A stretch of DNA of 64,000 nt from Sinomonas susongensis (GTDB lineage: Bacteria > Actinomycetota > Actinomycetes > Actinomycetales > Micrococcaceae), in assembly GCF_005877005.1 (NCBI RefSeq), contig NZ_SSNH01000001.1, positions 1-64,000 of the forward strand, written 5' to 3'. How positions within the stretch are numbered: position 1 is the stretch's first letter; every line of letters begins with the position of its first letter. The position numbers and the translations under genes are program-made. This document shows, one piece after another, positions 1 through 7,285 of the stretch. The notes beneath the pieces are model-generated. The model ran no database searches, was not told the origin of the DNA, and saw only the letters and a list, made by a program, of their open reading frames with translations.

Positions 1-133
1 GCTCCGCCTCGGCCTCGGCCGAGGCCCCCGGCACCGGACCCGCCGCGGGCTCCCGCACCGGGGCCGGCATCTGCAGCACCGGCCCCACCACACGCCCCGC
101 CGTCACACCCACACCGTGAAACTGCTGGCTCAT
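1..133 (-). CDS. ptsI: PTS enzyme I (phosphoenolpyruvate-protein phosphotransferase), N-terminal fragment
   Basis: Partial gene that enters from the left edge; only the first 44 residues are present. It begins MSQQFHGVGVTAGRVVGPV, which matches the start of actinobacterial enzyme I, where an F-x-G-V-x-V-x-x-G-R-x-x-G-P segment opens the protein. Enzyme I passes phosphate from phosphoenolpyruvate to HPr in the cytoplasm. An AGAGGA ribosome site precedes the ATG. It is divergent from the tetR-mtlA-mtlD operon, and one copy of the shared palindrome lies upstream of each gene, so joint control is likely. The call rests on a short fragment plus the mannitol PTS context. Confidence 0.8.
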   Translation of the reverse strand, partial: MSQQFHGVGVTAGRVVGPVLQMPAPVREPAAGPVPGASAEAEAE

Positions 134-196
134 CGGGATCCTCTCGGTCCGGGCACAAGGGCCCTCGGCGGTTTAGCTCCGCGTTACGTTAGTCCC

Positions 197-211
197 TATA
201 GCGTTGCTATA
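197..211. promoter_or_regulatory. Palindromic operator, copy 1 (ptsI side)
   Basis: TATAGC-GTT-GCTATA, a perfect 6-bp inverted repeat with a 3-bp centre. It is identical to the copy at 277-291 and lies 63 bp upstream of the ptsI start. Size and symmetry suit a TetR-family dimer; the adjacent TetR at 310 is the obvious candidate. Binding is inferred. Confidence 0.75.
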
Positions 212-276
212 CAAACGGCTTTGGTGAGGCTCACCACAGGAGGGGCGGGTGTGACGCAGTTCACTATCGGCTCTTG

Positions 277-291
277 TATAGCGTTGCTATA
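277..291. promoter_or_regulatory. Palindromic operator, copy 2 (tetR-mtl side)
   Basis: Second exact copy of TATAGC-GTT-GCTATA. It ends 5 bp before a -10-like TACGCT (297-302), so a bound repressor would block the tetR-mtlA-mtlD promoter. Autoregulation is the simplest reading. Confidence 0.75.
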
Positions 292-309
292 TCGGTTACG
301 CTAGCGGCC

Positions 310-1170
310 ATGCGTGACAGGGAGGTGGGCGTCGCCGGCGACGCTCAGGAGGGGGAGCCGGCCAAGGCTTCGCCCCGTGAGCGGCTGATCGCGGCCGCCA
401 TGGAATTGCTTGCGGCTTCGGACGGCAAGCTTGTCTCCACCCGACAGATCACGGATCTCGCCGGGGTGACAGCGCCTACGCTGTACCACCACTTCGGCGA
501 CAAGGACGGGCTCATGGAAGCCGTCGTGGCCAGAGGCTTCGAGGAGTTCGTCCAGCGTGAGGGCAATATCGAGCGATCGGCGAGTCCGATCTTCGACGTG
601 CAACGACTGTGGGACATCCACGTGCATTTCGGGCTGTCGCACACCGGGCTGTACACCCTCATGTTCGGCAATGCCGGCCCCGGCCGCCGCCCAGTCCTCG
701 TCGAGGAGGCAGAGCACCTCCTCGAGGCGGAACTGGCGCGAGCGGCAGCCGCGGGCCAGCTCGCGGTTCCGCCGGCTCAAGCGGCGCGGGCAGTTCTGGC
801 CGCCAACATCGGGGTCACCCTGATGCTCCTGGCGGACGAGCAAGACGAACCTCTCACGGGAGGCGATATCGCGAACCTGCCGCTCTCCGCGCAGACGCGT
901 GACGCCGTCCTCCGCTCCGTCGTCTCGGACCCGTCGCTGGTTGACGATCCCGAGCGCGGAGCCATCGCTGGGGGCCAGCCGTCCTACGTGGCGGCCGCCA
1001 TCGCCCTCAACGCGACGCTCGAGTCCTCGCACCCGGAACAGCTCTCCGGGACCGAGATGCGGCTCTTCCTCGAATGGCTCCATCGGCTCTCCAATGCACC
1101 GGAGAACGGGAGCGCGCGCAGGAACGGGCAACCCCCCACTACCCCCGGCGGCCCCCGGGCTGCCTCCTGA
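310..1170 (+). CDS. TetR-family regulator of the mannitol PTS operon
   Basis: A 286-residue TetR/AcrR regulator. The N-terminal helix-turn-helix is visible at about residues 20-75 (RERLIAAAMELLA... TRQITDLAGVTAPTLYHHFGDKDGL). The C-terminal ligand domain is longer than in typical TetR proteins (about 200 residues) and the tail is low-complexity. I chose ATG 310 because TACGCT lies 7 bases upstream with no Shine-Dalgarno, which fits a leaderless start; ATG 274 would put codons inside the operator. Only 17 bases separate it from mtlA, so it is probably co-transcribed. It likely senses a sugar or sugar phosphate and represses mtlAD and ptsI; the ligand is unknown. Confidence 0.85.
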   Translation: MRDREVGVAGDAQEGEPAKASPRERLIAAAMELLAASDGKLVSTRQITDLAGVTAPTLYHHFGDKDGLMEAVVARGFEEFVQREGNIERSASPIFDVQRLWDIHVHFGLSHTGLYTLMFGNAGPGRRPVLVEEAEHLLEAELARAAAAGQLAVPPAQAARAVLAANIGVTLMLLADEQDEPLTGGDIANLPLSAQTRDAVLRSVVSDPSLVDDPERGAIAGGQPSYVAAAIALNATLESSHPEQLSGTEMRLFLEWLHRLSNAPENGSARRNGQPPTTPGGPRAAS

Positions 1171-1187
1171 AACGAAAGCAGGGAACC

Positions 1188-3212
1188 ATGTCGACCACCG
1201 CAGCCCCCTCGAGGGGCCACGCCGCGCGGGCCGGGGTGCAGAAATTCGGCACCTTCCTCTCCGGCATGATCATGCCGAACATCGGGGCCTTCATTGCCTG
1301 GGGCCTCATCACCGCCCTCTTCATCCAGACGGGCTGGCTCCCGGTTGACCGGCTCGGCGGCTTCGGCACGAATCCGGCCACGGGCCAGACCTGGACGGGT
1401 CTCGTTGGCCCGATGATCACCTACCTCCTCCCGCTGCTCATCGGCTACACGGGCGGAAAGATGGTCTACGACACGCGCGGAGGCGTCGTCGGGGCGATCG
1501 CCACGATGGGCGTTGTCGTCGGGACGAGCATCCCGATGTTCATCGGTGCCATGATCATGGGCCCCCTCGGGGGCTGGAGCATGAAGAAGATCGATTCGAT
1601 CTGGGACGGGAAGATCCGCCCCGGCTTCGAGATGCTCGTCAACAACTTCTCGGCTGGCATCTGGGGCGCCGCCCTCGCGCTCTTCGGCTTCTTTGCCATC
1701 GACCCTGTCGTCACGACCTTCAGCGCGGCCGCCGGCACGGCGGTGCAGTTCATGGTCAGCAACGGGATCCTGCCACTCACCTCGATCTTCATCGAGCCGG
1801 CCAAGGTGCTCTTCCTCAACAATGCGGTCAACCACGGCATCCTCACGCCGCTCGGCATCCAGCAGTCCGCCGCCCAGGGCAAGTCGATCCTCTTCCTGCT
1901 CGAGGCGAACCCCGGCCCCGGCCTCGGCGTCCTGCTTGCGTACATGTTCTTCGGCAAGGGTGCGGCGAAGGCGTCCGCGCCGGGCGCCGCTCTCATCCAG
2001 TTCATCGGCGGCATCCACGAGATCTACTTCCCGTACATCCTCATGCGCCCGCTCCTGATCCTCGCCACGATCGGCGGCGGCATGACCGGCATCGCGACCC
2101 TCGCGCTCACGCACTCCGGCCTCGTCGCGCCGGCTGCCCCTGGCTCGATCATCGCGGTCCTCGCGCAGACGGCACGGGACAGCTACTTCGGCGTCATCCT
2201 CGCTGTGGTCCTCGCGTGTGCCGTCTCGTTCGCGATCGCGTCGATCATCCTGCGGGCCTCGAAGGACCGCGAGGAAGCCGGCGACCTTGCTGCGGCTACC
2301 GCGAGCATGGAGAGCATGAAGGGCCGCAAGTCCATGGCCTCGAGTGTCCTCGGCCGGAATGCTGCCGGTGCCGAGGGCGCTGGCGGGACCGCTACCCTCA
2401 CCGATACCGAGATCAAGAACATCGTCTTCGCGTGCGACGCCGGAATGGGCTCGAGCGCGATGGGCGCCTCGGTGCTCCGCAACAAGATCCGGGCCGCTGG
2501 CCACAAGGACGTCACCGTCACGAACCAGTCGATCGCCAACCTCACCGATACCTATGACATGGTCGTCGTCCACCAGGACCTTGCCGTCCGTGCGCGGGAG
2601 AAGACGCCGAGCGCCGAGCTCGTGACGGTCGACAACTTCATGGGCAGCCCGAGGTACGACGAGATCGTCGCGCTGCTCGACGAGCAGTCCGCCGCGCCTG
2701 TTCCGTCCGACGGCGTTCCGTCCGACGGCGTGCCCGCCAAGTCCGAGCCCGCCTCCGAGGCGGCGGCCGACTCCAACGGCAAGCAGGTCCTGCGCCCTGA
2801 GTCCATCGTCCTCGCGGGAGCGAGCGTCGACATGGGCGGCGCGATCGAGGAGGCCGGCCGCCTGCTCAAGGCCGCGGGCGCTGTCGACGACGAGTACGTC
2901 GCCTCGATGCACGAGCGCGAACGCTCAGTCTCCACGTTCATGGGCAACGGTCTCGCGATTCCGCACGGCACGAACGAGGCCAAGGGCCACATCCGGTCCT
3001 CCGCCGTGACCTTCGTCCGCTATGACCAGCCGATCGACTGGCAGGGCAAGCCGGTGACGTTCGTCGTCGGCATCGCCGGGAAGGACAAGGAGCACCTCGG
3101 GATCCTCGCCAAGATCGCCAAGGTCTTCGGCGACCGCGAGCAGGTGGCCCGACTGGAGCAGGCGCAGAGCGTCGATGAGGTGCTGGACATCTTCGGAAAG
3201 GTGAATGCATGA
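1188..3212 (+). CDS. mtlA: PTS mannitol transporter EIICBA
   Basis: A 674-residue membrane permease that imports and phosphorylates mannitol to mannitol 1-phosphate. Domain order is EIIC (about 15-395, many hydrophobic segments, GGIHEIYFPYILM motif), EIIB (about 405-505, phosphocysteine in FACDAGMGSS, Cys416) and EIIA (about 535-674, phosphohistidine in GLAIPHGTNEAKGH, His593). The length matches fused MtlA of enteric bacteria. The B-A linker holds a short tandem duplication (VPSDGVPSDGVP). The start ATG has AGCAGGGA upstream. It overlaps mtlD by 4 bases (ATGA), so the two are translationally coupled. Confidence 0.95.
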   Translation: MSTTAAPSRGHAARAGVQKFGTFLSGMIMPNIGAFIAWGLITALFIQTGWLPVDRLGGFGTNPATGQTWTGLVGPMITYLLPLLIGYTGGKMVYDTRGGVVGAIATMGVVVGTSIPMFIGAMIMGPLGGWSMKKIDSIWDGKIRPGFEMLVNNFSAGIWGAALALFGFFAIDPVVTTFSAAAGTAVQFMVSNGILPLTSIFIEPAKVLFLNNAVNHGILTPLGIQQSAAQGKSILFLLEANPGPGLGVLLAYMFFGKGAAKASAPGAALIQFIGGIHEIYFPYILMRPLLILATIGGGMTGIATLALTHSGLVAPAAPGSIIAVLAQTARDSYFGVILAVVLACAVSFAIASIILRASKDREEAGDLAAATASMESMKGRKSMASSVLGRNAAGAEGAGGTATLTDTEIKNIVFACDAGMGSSAMGASVLRNKIRAAGHKDVTVTNQSIANLTDTYDMVVVHQDLAVRAREKTPSAELVTVDNFMGSPRYDEIVALLDEQSAAPVPSDGVPSDGVPAKSEPASEAAADSNGKQVLRPESIVLAGASVDMGGAIEEAGRLLKAAGAVDDEYVASMHERERSVSTFMGNGLAIPHGTNEAKGHIRSSAVTFVRYDQPIDWQGKPVTFVVGIAGKDKEHLGILAKIAKVFGDREQVARLEQAQSVDEVLDIFGKVNA

Positions 3213-4579
3213 GCTCCGAGCAGCCATCGGCCGCTCCTTCGGCAGTCCACTTCGGAGCCGGGAACATCGGCCGCGGGTTCGTCGGCCTCCTGCTCCACGA
3301 GGCAGGCTACGAGCTCGTGTTCGCGGACGTCGCCGCTCCACTCATCGATGCCCTCCGGGAGACGCCGTCGTACACGGTCCACGAGGTGGGAGAGGGCGGC
3401 CGGGACCACGTCGTGGACCGCTATGCGGCCGTCAACTCGGGCACGGACGAGGCCGAGCTCGTCGAGCGGATCGCGCGTGCGGACGTGGTGACGACGGCGG
3501 TGGGGCCGAACATCCTCAAGTTCGTGGCGCCCGCGATCGCGCGCGGAATCGCTGCGCGGCCCGCGGATGCCCCGAGGCTTGCGGTCATGGCCTGCGAGAA
3601 CGCGATCAACGCGACCGACGTCCTGGAGTCCGAGGTCCGCGCTGCGGCCAAGACCGAAGGCCTCTCGGACGCCGACCTTGACGGCAGGGCCCTTTTCGCC
3701 AACACGGCCGTGGACCGGATCGTGCCGGCCCAGGCCCCCGGAGGCGGGCTCGACGTCAGGGTCGAGCCGTACTTCGAATGGGCCATCGAGCGCGGCCCGT
3801 TCGGCGGGGAGGCCCCGGAGATCCCGGGTGTGACGTGGGTGGATTCCCTCGGGCCGTACATCGAGCGCAAGCTCTTCACGGTCAACACGGGGCACGCCGC
3901 GGCAGCCTACTTCGGCCGGGCCGCAGGGAAGGAGAAGATCGCGGACGCGATCGCCGATCCTGCCATCCGGTCGAAGGTGGAGGCGGTGCTCGCCGAGACG
4001 AAGGCGCTCCTTGTCGCGAAGTACGGATTCGCTCCCGAGGAGCAGGAGGCGTACATCCGCAAGATCCTGGAGCGCTTCGCGAATGCCGAGCTCCCCGACA
4101 CAGTGGACCGCGTCGGCCGGGCGCCGCTTCGCAAGCTGAGCCGTCATGAGCGCTTCGTGGGGCCGGCGGCGGAGCTTGCCGAGCGTGGGCTCCCGGCTGA
4201 TGCCCTGCTCGAGGCCATGGGTGCCGCGCTCCGCTTCGACGCTGCGGACGACGACGAGGCCCAGCGCCTCCAAGCCGTCCTGACCGGAGAGGCGAGCGAT
4301 GCGGAGGTCGCGGAAGAGCTCTCAGGGCTCGAACCGGGACACCCGCTGCACGACGCCGTCGTCCGTCTCGTAGCCGAAGCCCGGGCGGGGGGCCCCGCGC
4401 AATTGGTCCGGGGCGCTGGTCCGCGCCGCAGAGACAGCGAGAGGGCCGCCTCTCCCGGAATGCGGGGGGTGGCGGCCCTCTGTTCTGACGGTTCTCTTCA
4501 CCCTGGCCAGTTCTCTTCAGACTGGCCTGTTCTCTTCACTGGGCCCCTGCCGGACTCCTCTTCGAGCCTGGCAGAGTAA
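3209..4579 (+). CDS. mtlD: Mannitol-1-phosphate 5-dehydrogenase with unusual C-terminal read-through tail
   Basis: Oxidises mannitol 1-phosphate to fructose 6-phosphate with NAD+. The Rossmann motif HFGAGNIGRGF is at about residues 14-24 and the conserved NTGHAAAAYFG is near 226. The family is usually about 380-390 residues and the recognisable protein ends near residue 393 (LHDAVVRLVAEA). The frame continues to 456 residues. The extra 60 residues are coded by DNA that contains a perfect 10-bp terminator-like stem (4441-4480) and a 19-bp tandem repeat, so the tail looks non-coding in origin. A lost stop codon or a sequence error is possible. No single indel that gives an early stop at the expected place was found. 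Confidence 0.9.
   Translation: MSSEQPSAAPSAVHFGAGNIGRGFVGLLLHEAGYELVFADVAAPLIDALRETPSYTVHEVGEGGRDHVVDRYAAVNSGTDEAELVERIARADVVTTAVGPNILKFVAPAIARGIAARPADAPRLAVMACENAINATDVLESEVRAAAKTEGLSDADLDGRALFANTAVDRIVPAQAPGGGLDVRVEPYFEWAIERGPFGGEAPEIPGVTWVDSLGPYIERKLFTVNTGHAAAAYFGRAAGKEKIADAIADPAIRSKVEAVLAETKALLVAKYGFAPEEQEAYIRKILERFANAELPDTVDRVGRAPLRKLSRHERFVGPAAELAERGLPADALLEAMGAALRFDAADDDEAQRLQAVLTGEASDAEVAEELSGLEPGHPLHDAVVRLVAEARAGGPAQLVRGAGPRRRDSERAASPGMRGVAALCSDGSLHPGQFSSDWPVLFTGPLPDSSSSLAE
4441..4480 (+). terminator. Terminator-like hairpin inside the mtlD 3' reading frame
   Basis: GAGGGCCGCC (4441-4450) pairs perfectly with GGCGGCCCTC (4471-4480) around a 20-base loop, followed by TGTTCT. This is a strong GC stem with a weak T-run. 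It lies about 100 bases before the mtlD stop, which is the wrong side for a normal terminator. Confidence 0.6.
4491..4547 (+). repeat. Three 19-bp tandem repeats at the end of mtlD
   Basis: Three units start GTTCTCTTCA at 4491, 4510 and 4529, exactly 19 bp apart. The second halves diverge (CCCTGGCCA, GACTGGCCT, CTGGGCCCC). A 19-bp period is not a multiple of three, so the repeat was not shaped by coding selection, although it lies inside the open mtlD frame. Confidence 0.75.
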
Positions 4580-4580
4580 A

Positions 4581-4608
4581 ACCTGCATCGCGCCGTTGAG
4601 ATGCAGGT
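4581..4608 (+). terminator. Hairpin just after mtlD stop
   Basis: ACCTGCATC (4581-4589) pairs with GATGCAGGT (4600-4608), a perfect 9-bp stem with a 10-base loop starting 2 bases after the TAA. There is no T-run. It may be a second transcription stop for the mtl operon. Confidence 0.4.
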
Positions 4609-4725
4609 CACGTCTGCGAGTGTAGGCAGGGGATCACACCGAAGCAAAGCCGAAACAAACCATCGATGCAGATTTGAAACATACGAGCCTGTGGCCGGGC
4701 CAAGCCTCGGCTGTGGGTCAAGAGG

Positions 4726-4761
4726 AAAGGCCCCCGTCGCGCTGGCGCGGCGGGGGCCTTT
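4726..4761 (-). terminator. Rho-independent terminator of the phosphoesterase gene
   Basis: AAAGGCCCCCG (4726-4736) pairs with CGGGGGCCTTT (4751-4761), with a GC-rich inner loop. On the minus strand it follows the phosphoesterase stop and ends in a T-run; it may act in both directions. Confidence 0.8.
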
Positions 4762-4773
4762 CGGGGTCGGTGG

Positions 4774-6486
4774 CTAGCTGCAGGAGCCGCCCTCACCGAG
4801 GTGCTGGCCCTTGTTGCCGGCACAATACGGGGCTTGGACAACCGTACCGTTCGCCGGGTTCAGGATGAGACCGTCCCGGCGCGGATGGCTGAAGTCGAAC
4901 AGGTTGCCGAGCGAGCCCGCGAGCTGGTCGAAGGAGCCGTTGCCGATCCGGCCCAGGTTCCAGTTGTCCTCGATGAAGCTCAGGATCGAGGACTGCTGCG
5001 TGACCGTGTGGTCCACGAAGTTCCGCTTGGCGTACGGCGAGACGACGAGGAGCGGCTGGCGGGGACCCGGGCCGCAGCGGTCCTGGTAGCCATTGAGGAT
5101 GGGCGTGCCGGCCGCAGCCGCATTGAGGCACCACGCGGCGTCGTTGGCCGGATCGTTGGACGCGTTGAGGACCTTCGTCGCGGAGTGGTCGTACCAGCCG
5201 TCGGAGTCGTCGTATGCGAGGACGATCGCGGTCGACTCCCAGTTCTTGGACTTCTGGATCGCGTTGATCTCGTTGACCACGAACTTCTGCTCGTCGATCG
5301 GATCGGAGTAGGACGCATGCCCGTCCTGGTACTCGGGCGCCTTGAGGAACGAGACGGCAGGCATGTTGTCCGAGTTCACGACCTTGTCGAAGGCCGTCAT
5401 GTCGTACTGGTGGTTGGCCTGGCCGTTGTGCCCGATCTCGGCGTCACTGGCCGGGGGGAGGTGGTGCGGGTTGGCCGTCGAGGCGAAGTACTGGAACGGC
5501 TCGTGGTGAGGGCTGTAGTCCGTGGACGAGATGCCCGCGACATTCGTGTGCGACGCGGTGCACTGCGCGTAGCTCGTGCCGCTGATCGTCTTGCTGCCCT
5601 GAGGCGTGAAGCCGCCCTGGAACCAGCCCCACGAGACGCCCTGGGCGTTCAGCAGGTCGCCGACGTTCTTGCCCTGCATCGCGGCCAGGGCGTTGAGGGA
5701 GCCACTCTGGGGCGGATTGTGGCTGTTGTCCGAGCAGTCGTCGTAGGCGGGGTCCGGGTCGCCCGTGACCGTGCCGACACCCTGGGCGTTGGGCGACTTC
5801 ACCGTGTAGGAATCCGGCGTCGACGTCTGCTGGCCCGTGAGCGCATTGATGCTCGTCACGCCGTGCGTCTGGCCGGACACGAGGTTGAGCGCACCCGGCG
5901 TCGACGGCCCGAACGTGTCGCTGTAGCTGTTGTCGCTCATCGCAAAGTGCTGGGCGTAGTTCCACATGCCGGTGACGGTGTTGCCGTCGTAGTAGTCCAT
6001 CGTGAGGCCGGGCGCCTGATAGCGGGGCGCGCCGCACGTGTCCGTGCTCGTGTTCTGGACGAACTTGTCCATGAGGCCGCCGTCGTAGGCCTTCTGCTCC
6101 TGCGTGTACGCGTGACCCTGGTCGCAGGTCACGGCCTGGGAGGGTGTGAGGCGGGAGGGCTGCACCGAGTTGGGGTTGTTCGGCGCGAGGAGGCCCGCGT
6201 TCGCGAGGGTGTTGATGCCTTTCGGCGTGTTCGGCGCGGCCGTGAATGACGGGGCAGGAGCCCCGGACCCCTGGGTTGTCTCGCCGGGCGTATTGGCGGC
6301 GTTGGGGTAGGTCGCGAAGTAGTGGTCGAACGAGACGTTCTCGCCGAAGATCACGACGACGTGCTTGATGGGCGTCGAGGTGCTGGAGGCTTGGGCGGGC
6401 AGGGCAGCTGCAACGGCTCCGGCCGAGGCGATGGCGAGCCCGAATGCGCTCGTCGCGGCCGCGGCGCGAATGCTGAACTTTGGCAT
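4774..6486 (-). CDS. Secreted alkaline phosphatase-superfamily phosphoesterase (phospholipase C/acid phosphatase type)
   Basis: A 570-residue exported protein. Residues 1-34 form a signal peptide (basic start, hydrophobic AFGLAIASAGAVAAALPA, AxA-like cut). The mature part opens with IKHVVVIFGENVSFDHYF, the metal-binding start of the phosphoesterase family (Pfam PF04185) that covers phospholipase C and AcpA-type acid phosphatases. FLKAPEYQDGHASYSDP and VVSPYAKRNFVDH are also typical. ATG 6486 was chosen because it opens the signal peptide, with AAGGA 12 bases upstream; an upstream in-frame ATG at 6519 adds 11 unrelated residues. Substrate cannot be read from sequence; extracellular phosphate scavenging is an inference. 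Confidence 0.85.
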   Translation of the reverse strand: MPKFSIRAAAATSAFGLAIASAGAVAAALPAQASSTSTPIKHVVVIFGENVSFDHYFATYPNAANTPGETTQGSGAPAPSFTAAPNTPKGINTLANAGLLAPNNPNSVQPSRLTPSQAVTCDQGHAYTQEQKAYDGGLMDKFVQNTSTDTCGAPRYQAPGLTMDYYDGNTVTGMWNYAQHFAMSDNSYSDTFGPSTPGALNLVSGQTHGVTSINALTGQQTSTPDSYTVKSPNAQGVGTVTGDPDPAYDDCSDNSHNPPQSGSLNALAAMQGKNVGDLLNAQGVSWGWFQGGFTPQGSKTISGTSYAQCTASHTNVAGISSTDYSPHHEPFQYFASTANPHHLPPASDAEIGHNGQANHQYDMTAFDKVVNSDNMPAVSFLKAPEYQDGHASYSDPIDEQKFVVNEINAIQKSKNWESTAIVLAYDDSDGWYDHSATKVLNASNDPANDAAWCLNAAAAGTPILNGYQDRCGPGPRQPLLVVSPYAKRNFVDHTVTQQSSILSFIEDNWNLGRIGNGSFDQLAGSLGNLFDFSHPRRDGLILNPANGTVVQAPYCAGNKGQHLGEGGSCS

Positions 6487-6585
6487 CAGGAGTGATCCTT
6501 CAGGTCGTTGGAGGGGCATTCGCCACTGACCTTAAACCTGTGAGGAGCCTGTGATGGCCGAGTTCCCAGTCAGTTCAACAAGAAT

Positions 6586-7248
6586 TCACTGACTGTCCGA
6601 GGGCCGTGCCGCCGCCCTCAGCCCGTCGAACAGCACTGCGACGACGTCGTCTGCGAGCCTCTCCGGCGTGAGCGATCCGCCCGGCCGGTACCACTCGACG
6701 ATGGAGTTGATGGTGCCGAAGAGGAGACGCGAGACCGTGCGCGGATCGACGTCGCTGCGGACGGTGCCTTCTTCGCGTGCCTCCTCGATGAGCTCGGCGA
6801 CCTTCCGGTCGAAGCCGCGCCGCCGCTCGAGGGCGCGCCGCTCGGTCTCGGTGTTGCCCCGGAGGCGGAGCAGGAGTGTTACGAACGGCAGCCGCTCCGT
6901 GAGGACGCCGACGGTCGAGCGGACCACGAGCTCGAGCCGGTGCTCGGCGGTTCCCTCCTTGGTCTCGGGAGCCTCCCAGACCGACTCGAGGCCGCCGAGG
7001 GCCTGCTCGAGCGCGAGCGAGAGCAGGTCCTCCTTCGAGGGGACATGGTGGTAGATGGCCGACTTCGAAATGCCCAGGTTCTCGGCCAGGATTCCCATCG
7101 ACGTCGCGTCGTAGCCATGCCGATTGAACACCTCGACGGCGACGTTCAGCACCGACTGCTGGTCATACCCGGGGCGGCCCCTGCGGCCGGACGGCGCGGG
7201 TCCAGGCTGCACGGGTCCCGTGGTGTCTGTTGCAGCGGCGGAAGGCAT
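6586..7248 (-). CDS. TetR-family regulator, likely phenylacetate repressor (PaaR-like)
   Basis: A 220-residue TetR protein. A proline-rich start precedes the helix-turn-helix at about residues 28-75 (VLNVAVEVFNRHGYDATSMGILAENLGISKSAIYHHVPSKEDL in pieces), then an all-helical ligand domain. It is the last gene of the minus-strand group paaI-paaK-tetR. TAGACT lies 7 bases before the ATG with no Shine-Dalgarno, so it may also have its own leaderless promoter. The same 22-bp operator type occurs upstream of paaI and paaA, and TetR-type PaaR proteins are known to release such sites on binding phenylacetyl-CoA. The assignment is by context. Confidence 0.8.
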   Translation of the reverse strand: MPSAAATDTTGPVQPGPAPSGRRGRPGYDQQSVLNVAVEVFNRHGYDATSMGILAENLGISKSAIYHHVPSKEDLLSLALEQALGGLESVWEAPETKEGTAEHRLELVVRSTVGVLTERLPFVTLLLRLRGNTETERRALERRRGFDRKVAELIEEAREEGTVRSDVDPRTVSRLLFGTINSIVEWYRPGGSLTPERLADDVVAVLFDGLRAAARPSDSQ

Positions 7249-7285
7249 GGGTTCCAGTCTAGGCGGCGGGTCCGGGCAGAGCGGA

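Noticed and set aside
984-2912. Long minus-strand open frame opposite mtlA
   Set aside because: Arg/Asp/His-rich composition typical of the antisense of a high-GC gene; mtlA on the plus strand has full domain motifs.
4801-6249. Plus-strand 482-codon frame opposite the phosphoesterase
   Set aside because: Shadow frame with Arg/Val-rich composition; the minus strand has a signal peptide and catalytic motif.
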